NCBI GenBank assembly: GCA_021325365.1 | Contig: JAJPHF010000039.1 | Coordinates: forward strand, 20,569 to 84,568 | Reading direction: 5' to 3' | Source: Pseudomonadota bacterium | GTDB taxonomy: Bacteria > Chloroflexota > UBA6077 > JAJPHF01 | DNA length: 64,000 nt | Position numbers and translations under genes: made by a program | The notes under the pieces: model-generated | Told to the model about the DNA's origin: nothing | What the model saw: only the letters and a program-made list of their open reading frames with translations | Databases searched by the model: none | Shown here: piece by piece, positions 58,881 to 64,000 of the stretch | Position numbering within the stretch: the stretch's first letter is position 1 | Layout of the letters: the number at the start of each line of letters is the position of its first letter

Positions 58881-59803
58881 TGATCGAGGCGAAGGGGCTG
58901 GCGAAGCAGTTCGGCCAGCGCCAGGCGCTCCAGAGCATCACCTTCGCCGTCGAGGAGGGGGAGATCTACGGGCTGCTCGGCCGCAACGGCGCCGGCAAGA
59001 CGACGACCGTGCGCATCCTCGCCTGCCTGCTGCAGCCGACCGCCGGCACGGGCCGCGTGGCGGGCTACGACATTCTCTCTCAGGCGCGCGAGGTGCGCGC
59101 TCGCGTGGGAATCCTCACCGAGGTGCCCGGGCTGTACGAGCGGCTGTCGGCCTGGGAGTACCTCGACTTCTTCGGCGAGATGTACGCGCTGCCCACCGCG
59201 GCCCGCCGCGCACGCGCCGAGGAGCTGCTGCGGCTGGTGGGCCTGTGGGAGGTCCGCCACGAGCGGCTGCGCGGCTTCTCGAAGGGCATGAAGCAGAAGG
59301 TGGCCATCGCGCGGGCGCTCCTGCACGAGCCGCGGGTCGTCTTCTTCGACGAGCCCACCGCCGCGCTCGACCCGGAGTCGGCCAGGACGATCCGCGACTA
59401 CCTGCAATACCTGGCGGAGGAGCGCCGGGTGACCGTGCTGCTGTGTACCCACAACCTGGCCGAGGCGGAGCGGCTCTGCCGGCGGCTGAGCATCGTGCGC
59501 GGCGGCCGGCAGATCGCAGAGGGCACGCCCGCCGAGCTGAAGGCGACCATTGGCCAGCGCATGATCCTGCGCCTGCGCGAGTCGCGGCCGGCGCTCGTCG
59601 ACACGCTGCGCGCCGTGGACGGCGTCGAACACGTGGAGCCGGTCAACGGCCGCATCTACTTCAAGACGAGTTATCCCGAGCGGGTGAACCCGCGGGTCAT
59701 CGCCCAGCTCGTGGCCCAAGGGGGCGAGATCGTCACCCTGGAGGCCGAGGACGTGCAGCTCGAAGACGTGTATCTGGCATTTGTACGGGACGTTGGGGAC
59801 TGA
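58880..59803 (+). CDS. ABC transporter ATP-binding protein (ABC-2 exporter)
   Basis: A 307-residue ATPase of the NatA/DrrA type. Walker A GLLGRNGAGKTTTVR, Q-loop in GILTEVPGLYERLS, signature FSKGMKQKVAIARALLHEP (GFSKGM replaces LSGGQ, common in this branch), Walker B RVVFFDEPTAALDPES and the H-loop CTHNLAE are all present. The last 70 residues form the small C-terminal domain of ABC-2 exporters. The ATG overlaps the preceding stop by one base, and its own stop overlaps the permease ATG. The pair may export a drug, lipid or ion (Na+). Confidence 0.94.
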   Translation: MIEAKGLAKQFGQRQALQSITFAVEEGEIYGLLGRNGAGKTTTVRILACLLQPTAGTGRVAGYDILSQAREVRARVGILTEVPGLYERLSAWEYLDFFGEMYALPTAARRARAEELLRLVGLWEVRHERLRGFSKGMKQKVAIARALLHEPRVVFFDEPTAALDPESARTIRDYLQYLAEERRVTVLLCTHNLAEAERLCRRLSIVRGGRQIAEGTPAELKATIGQRMILRLRESRPALVDTLRAVDGVEHVEPVNGRIYFKTSYPERVNPRVIAQLVAQGGEIVTLEAEDVQLEDVYLAFVRDVGD

Positions 59804-60618
59804 TGAGCTTAGCCTTCGCCGTCACTCGGCGCGAGATTCGCGAGGTCTTGCGGGACTTCAACCTGCTGATGCCGATGATCGCGCTGCCCGCGCTGATCGC
59901 CCTTATCGCCGCGATGGCCATCGTCGGCTCCAGCCGCGGGCCGGCCAACTTCCTGGGCCAGGCCGTTGGCGGCGCCCTGCTCGATCAGGTGCCCGAGAGC
60001 CAGCTCCGGGTGCTCGTGTACCTGGACGTACACGACCAGGACACGATGATCCGCGTCATCCTGAAGGCGCTGATGATCCCACTGTTCTGGGTCACGCCCG
60101 TGGCGCTCACCAGCACGATCGCCGCGGACAGCTTCGTCGGTGAGAAGGAGCGCAACACGCTGGAGCCGCTGCTGGCGACGCCCATCAGCGACGTGCAGCT
60201 CTTCGTGGCCAAGCTCTGCACGGCCGTCGTGCCGGCCGTCGTCGGGACGTGGGTGGGCATGGCCCTGTTCGGCGTGCTGGTCATGGGGGGCTCGGGCGTG
60301 TACTTCCCAAAGTACGTCTTCGCCGACCCAGACTGGCTGTTCTCGGCGCTGGTGGTGGTGCCGCTGATGGCGCTGCTGGCGGCGGCGATCGCGGCGCTGA
60401 TCTCGACCCGCGTGGCGACCTACCGCTCGGCCTACCAGCTCAACGGCCTCGTCGCCCTGCCGATCATCCTGCTGCTCGTGCCCCAAACCGTCGTGCTGTT
60501 CCTGTTCACGCCGCGCGCCCTCCAGTTCATCGCCCTCTTCTTCCTCCTGGTAGACGCGGGCCTGGTCTGGCTCGGCATGCAGATCTTCGACCGCGAGCGG
60601 CTCCTGCGCGGCCGCTAG
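59803..60618 (+). CDS. ABC-2 type permease
   Basis: A 271-residue membrane protein with six hydrophobic segments. The cytoplasmic FVGEKERNTLEPLLATPISDVQLFVAKL is the NatB/ABC-2 permease hallmark. The C-terminal half contains ALISTRVATYRSAYQLNGLVALPIIL. ATG 59803 overlaps the ATPase stop by one base. Together they form one exporter; substrate unknown. The insertion of this pair between nurA/HAS-barrel and herA may be accidental. Confidence 0.9.
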   Translation: MSLAFAVTRREIREVLRDFNLLMPMIALPALIALIAAMAIVGSSRGPANFLGQAVGGALLDQVPESQLRVLVYLDVHDQDTMIRVILKALMIPLFWVTPVALTSTIAADSFVGEKERNTLEPLLATPISDVQLFVAKLCTAVVPAVVGTWVGMALFGVLVMGGSGVYFPKYVFADPDWLFSALVVVPLMALLAAAIAALISTRVATYRSAYQLNGLVALPIILLLVPQTVVLFLFTPRALQFIALFFLLVDAGLVWLGMQIFDRERLLRGR

Positions 60619-60654
60619 GCCGCCGGCCGATGGAACCCACTCTGTCCCGGGCGC

Positions 60655-61623
60655 CTACTCGCGCAACGCCTCACGATAACGGTCGTGGAACACGCCGGCC
60701 ACGCCAGCCAGCACCAGCGCCATGCCGCCGAGCATGGTGGGCGTGATCGCCTCACCGAGAATCAGCGCGCCCAGGAGCACGGCAATGGCCGGATTGACGT
60801 AAGCGTACGTCATGGCGAGGCTCGTCGGCAGCAAGTGCAGCACCTGCACGTACGACGTGAAGCCGAGCAGTGAGCCGGCCAGCACCAGGTAGCCCCAGGC
60901 GGCCCAGGCCTCGGGCGTCGGCGTGGGGAGCGGCTCGTGCGCCAGCAGCGCGGCCGCGGCCAGGCCCGCGGCGCCGAACAGCAGCTGGTAGCCGGCGCTC
61001 ACGAGCGGCGGCACGCTTACCGCATGGCGGCGCTGGAGCACCGACCCCAACCCCCAGGTCACGGCGGCCAGGACCAGCGCCCCCACGCTCGCCGCGTCCA
61101 CCGCCGAGCCAGCCGCGAGCGCGGGCGCGGCGAGCAGCCCCACCCCGCCCAGCCCGACCAATAGCGACGCGGCCAGCAGCGGTGTCGGCGCGCGCCGGTC
61201 GAGCGCGGCCTCCAGCAGCGCCACCCACACCGGCGCCGAGGCGACGAGCAGCGCGGCGTAGCTGGACTCCGCTCGCTGCTCGGCCCAGACCACCAGGCCG
61301 TTGCCGCCGACCCAGAGCAGCAAGCCCGCCCCGGCGAGCACCAGTGCGTCCCGCCGCCCGAGCCGGACCGGCCGGCCGCTGGCAGCCGCCCAGAGCAACA
61401 GCAGGCTGCCGGCGGCGCCGACGCGCATTGCCGCCATGCTGAACGGCGGAAAGCCCGCGCCCTCGCGCACCGCGATACGGATGGCCAGATAGGTGCTGCC
61501 CCAGACGACGTAGACGACTAGCAGGTAGCCGAGCCCCACCCAGGGAATCGGGCGGGCCGGGCGGGCAGCCGCGTCCCGGTCGGGGGCGCGCTCCAGGGCA
61601 GCGCGGCGATCGGTTGAGGGCAC
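60655..61623 (-). CDS. EamA/RhaT-family (DMT) transporter
   Basis: A 322-residue drug/metabolite carrier with ten membrane segments in two EamA repeats. The first repeat begins LGYLLVVYVVWGSTYLAIRIAV and the second ALVLAAVTWGLGSVLQRRHA, with PTSLAMTYAYVNPAIAVLLGALILGEAITP near the end. Usually exports amino acids or metabolites; substrate unknown. GTG 61623 is preceded by GGAG at four bases; a much longer upstream open frame is GC-rich noise. Divergent from herA. Confidence 0.85.
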   Translation of the reverse strand: MPSTDRRAALERAPDRDAAARPARPIPWVGLGYLLVVYVVWGSTYLAIRIAVREGAGFPPFSMAAMRVGAAGSLLLLWAAASGRPVRLGRRDALVLAGAGLLLWVGGNGLVVWAEQRAESSYAALLVASAPVWVALLEAALDRRAPTPLLAASLLVGLGGVGLLAAPALAAGSAVDAASVGALVLAAVTWGLGSVLQRRHAVSVPPLVSAGYQLLFGAAGLAAAALLAHEPLPTPTPEAWAAWGYLVLAGSLLGFTSYVQVLHLLPTSLAMTYAYVNPAIAVLLGALILGEAITPTMLGGMALVLAGVAGVFHDRYREALRE

Positions 61624-62052
61624 GGTGCTCCGGCTCCGTGGCGACTGGGACCGGGGCCGCGCGCCGGCCGGCGCGGCGCGCCCCGCCGGCCTCCCTCTAC
61701 TGTACCCGTCAGGCTGCCGCCCCGACACGTCGGCGATCCGGCCCCTTGCTGGGCCCATGGCCCGCCGGGCCGTGGCGACCGCGACTCGGTCGTAGGCCGC
61801 CGGCAGCGGTAGTGCCGGCGCGCCCCCGGACGCGGCGGCCCGTGCGCGCCGCGTCCGCTCGCCGAGCCGCCTACGCCGCCTGCCCGGGCAGCACGCGCCC
61901 AAGCGTGACGGGGCTGTAGCGGTTGTTGCCACGCTGTCAGGCACCCTGACGCCGGACGGCAGCTATAATCCCGGCATTGCGGAGGAAACGCAGACCCAGG
62001 CAGGCCCGGACAATGCGGCGGGCTCGCGAGTAACACGGGATAGGGGAGGCGT
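61624..62052. other. Divergent intergenic region upstream of herA
   Basis: 429 bp between the EamA (-) and herA (+) genes, without a recognisable gene or repeat. A perfect TATAAT lies at 61964-61969 on the plus strand, 84 bp before herA, but no good -35 is at the right distance. CTGACG at 61946 is too close. Confidence 0.4.
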
Positions 62053-63774
62053 ATGGAGCACGGCGAGCGGCTCGGCATCGTAGTGCGTGGCTCGCTGGCC
62101 GACGGCCTCGAAGCCCGGCTGGACGGCCTGTCCTCGGTCGAGGACATGCGCGTGGGCAAGTTCGTGAAGGTGCGCGGCGAGAAGCACGACTTCTTCTGCC
62201 TCGTCACCGACGTGAAGCTCGACGCCGCGAACGACCAGGTGCTGGCCGACCCGCCGCCCGAGAGCGAGCCGTTCCTGCGCCAGGTGCTCGCCGGCACGAT
62301 GACCTTCGGCCTGGTGCAGGTGCAGCCGATGCTCATGCTCGCCCGCGACGGCGCCGCCGACGACGGCATCGCGCGCCATCCCGGCGCGGCGATCGACGGC
62401 GCGGAGGACGGCCCGCGGCCGGTGCGCACCATCCCGACCCACTTCTCGACCGTGTTCGTGGCCGACGAGACAGACTTCGAGCGCGTGTTCGGCGCGCCCG
62501 GCGAGGACCGCTTCGAGCTGGGCACGCCACGCGACATGGACGTGCCGATTCGGCTCAACCTGCGCCGCTTCGTCGAGCGCTCGAACGGCGTGTTCGGCAA
62601 GTCGGGCACCGGCAAGAGCTTCCTTACGCGGCTCATCCTCTGCGGCACGATCCGCAGCCGCGTGGCGGCCAACCTCGTCTTCGACATGCACAGCGAGTAC
62701 GGCTGGGAGACGCAGACCGAGGACGGCCACTTCGTGAAGGGCCTCAAGCAGCTCTTCCCCGGCCAGGTGTTCGTCTACACGCTCGACCCCGGCTCGTCGC
62801 GCAACCGCAGCGTGCGCCCCGACGGTGAGATCACCATCGGCTACGACGAGATCGACGTGGACGACATCGCGCTGCTCAGCGAGGAGCTGGTGCTCAACCC
62901 GACCGCCGTCGAGTCCGGCAGCCTGGCCGCGCAGGCGCTCGGCCGCGAGTGGATGCGCCGCCTGATGGAGATGGACGGCGAGGCGCTGCGGGCCTTCTGC
63001 GAGCAGAGCGGCGCCAACGACGCGTCGCTGAGCGCGCTGCGCCGCAAGCTGATCTCGCACCTCAAGCCGCTGCCCTTCCTGCGCGAGCACGCCGAGGGGC
63101 GGGCGCTGGACGAGGTGATCGCGCGGCTGAAGGGGGGACAGCACGTCGTGCTGGAGTTCGGCCAGCACCGGCGGCTCCTCCCCTACATGCTGGTGGCGAA
63201 CATCATCACGCGCAAGCTGCACGGCCTCTGGATCACCATGATGGAGCGCTACCAGCAGTCCCAGGATGCCAAGGATCGGCCGCCGCAGCTCATGATCACA
63301 ATGGAGGAGGCCCACCGCTTCCTGAACCCGAGCGCCGCCCGCCAGACGAGCTTCGGCACGATCGCCCGCGAGATGCGCAAGTTCAACGTCACGCTGTTGG
63401 TGATCGACCAGCGGCCCTCAGGCATCGACGCCGAGGTCATGTCGCAGCTTGGCACGCGCATCACGGCCCAGCTCAACGACGACCGCGACCTCGACGCGAT
63501 CTTCACGGGCGTGAGCGGCGCGGCGAAGCTGCGCCACACCCTCGCCTCGCTGGACTCGCGCGAGGAGGCGATGATCCTGGGCCACGCCGTGCCGATGCCG
63601 GTCGTGTTCCAGGCGCGCAAGTACGACGAGGCGTTCTACGCGGCGATCAACCCGTTCGGCGCCCAGCGCGAGGCCGTGAACGGCGGGACGCCCCGGCTCC
63701 GCCTCGTCGAGGCCGGCAGCCCCGACCCGCGCGCCGTCGACGCTCGCGACTACGAGACGCTGTTCCCTGACTGA
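62053..63774 (+). CDS. herA: HerA-family DNA translocase/helicase ATPase
   Basis: A 573-residue FtsK/VirB4-class hexameric ATPase, the motor partner of NurA in DNA end resection. An N-terminal HAS-barrel (LGIVVRGSLADGLEARLDG to FFCLVTDV) precedes the P-loop FGKSGTGKSFLTR (Lys188). Walker B is QLMITMEEAHRFL, and VIDQRPSGIDAEVMSQLGTRI carries the arginine-finger region. The C-terminal part ends near DYETLFPD. GGGGAGG lies shortly before the ATG. It is followed 77 bp later by the mre11-like gene; nurA lies 4 kb upstream. The role in double-strand break processing is inferred from the archaeal system. Confidence 0.93.
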   Translation: MEHGERLGIVVRGSLADGLEARLDGLSSVEDMRVGKFVKVRGEKHDFFCLVTDVKLDAANDQVLADPPPESEPFLRQVLAGTMTFGLVQVQPMLMLARDGAADDGIARHPGAAIDGAEDGPRPVRTIPTHFSTVFVADETDFERVFGAPGEDRFELGTPRDMDVPIRLNLRRFVERSNGVFGKSGTGKSFLTRLILCGTIRSRVAANLVFDMHSEYGWETQTEDGHFVKGLKQLFPGQVFVYTLDPGSSRNRSVRPDGEITIGYDEIDVDDIALLSEELVLNPTAVESGSLAAQALGREWMRRLMEMDGEALRAFCEQSGANDASLSALRRKLISHLKPLPFLREHAEGRALDEVIARLKGGQHVVLEFGQHRRLLPYMLVANIITRKLHGLWITMMERYQQSQDAKDRPPQLMITMEEAHRFLNPSAARQTSFGTIAREMRKFNVTLLVIDQRPSGIDAEVMSQLGTRITAQLNDDRDLDAIFTGVSGAAKLRHTLASLDSREEAMILGHAVPMPVVFQARKYDEAFYAAINPFGAQREAVNGGTPRLRLVEAGSPDPRAVDARDYETLFPD

Positions 63775-63851
63775 GCGCCCCGTCGCACTTCCGAATGCGC
63801 CGTGGAATTGCTAGCGATCAGGCCAATACCCAGCCCGGAGCGACTGACTCG

Positions 63852-64000
63852 GTGAAGATCCTGCACCTGGCCGACGTACACCTCGGCATGGAAAACTACG
63901 GGCGGCTGGACCCGGCGACGGGCCTCAGCACCCGCCTGGCCGACTTCTGCGCCACCTTCGACGAGGCCATTGACCGCGCGCTCGGCGAGCCGGTGGACGC
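63852..64000 (+). CDS. Mre11/SbcD-type nuclease, 3' end outside window
   Basis: The first 49 codons are visible. MKILHLADVHLG is the D-x-H metallophosphoesterase motif of Mre11/SbcD, followed by RLADFCATFDEAIDRAL, which matches the helix after it. GTG 63852 gives this family-like start; an in-frame ATG at 63795 would add 19 residues. The gene lies 77 bp after herA and is probably co-transcribed. A rad50-like gene is expected downstream of the window edge. Confidence 0.85.
   Translation, partial: MKILHLADVHLGMENYGRLDPATGLSTRLADFCATFDEAIDRALGEPVD

Noticed and set aside
58880..60618. ABC exporter as part of the HerA-NurA repair system
   Set aside because: Standard NatA/NatB-type motifs; translational overlaps suggest only shared transcription, and no known link to DNA repair exists.

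Overview
The window is a 64-kb piece of a very GC-rich bacterial chromosome. The gene content suggests a Chloroflexota member: short mixed-strand operons, an archaeal-style NurA/HerA/Mre11 repair set, an RND pump without outer-membrane partners, many MFS carriers, and intergenic repeats of several families. This assignment is inference from gene content; there is no rRNA or other phylogenetic marker here, and no tRNA was recognised.

Layout. 1-3.7 kb: a glycan or surface-type cluster (NHL-repeat protein cut by the window edge, flippase-like membrane protein, FAD oxidoreductase). 3.7-12.1 kb: ABC permease, cupin, two MFS carriers, a cupredoxin, a DUF4258 protein, an HpaB-family oxygenase and a LysM-like secreted protein. 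12.6-14.4 kb: nrdR, a free-standing archaeal-type threonyl-tRNA editing domain and a CPBP protease. 14.5-21.0 kb: biotin operon bioB-bioA-bioF-bioD ending in an acyl-CoA ligase. 21.3-28.2 kb: a TrmA/RlmD-type RNA methyltransferase, unknown small proteins, a Tat-exported GVxG-repeat surface protein, a secreted Pro/Thr-tailed protein and a gentisate 1,2-dioxygenase-like enzyme with a near-consensus promoter. 28.6-35.6 kb: RND transporter, an NHLP/Nif11-like small protein, an ABC substrate-binding lipoprotein, a small lipoprotein and a YihY-family membrane protein. 35.6-39.3 kb: moeA-selD operon, in which selD reads through an in-frame UGA, and a DEAD-box helicase with a terminator in its leader. 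39.5-45.6 kb: cupredoxin-CHRD protein, HAD-like protein, 3-methyladenine glycosylase, and an aromatic/acid catabolism cluster (MmgE/PrpD, truncated crotonase, enolase-superfamily enzyme) beside a tannase-like gene fragment. 45.7-52.6 kb: CorA, MFS, small membrane proteins, GNAT-Crp pair and a HigBA toxin-antitoxin pair. 52.7-55.9 kb: selB and an amidohydrolase. 56.3-64 kb: an NDT-like protein, nurA, a HAS-barrel-like gene, an ABC exporter, an EamA carrier, herA and the start of mre11.

Two themes tie the window together. First, selenium: selD (itself a probable selenoprotein), selB and moeA together imply selenocysteine use, most likely in a molybdenum/tungsten enzyme elsewhere in the genome. 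Second, repeats: degenerate heptanucleotide tandem arrays, G/C-rich double-hairpin repeats and two MITE-like elements lie between genes and also inside genes (bioA, bioD, the acyl-CoA ligase, nurA, the HAS-barrel gene, an NDT-like gene). There they keep the reading frame and sometimes supply start or stop codons.
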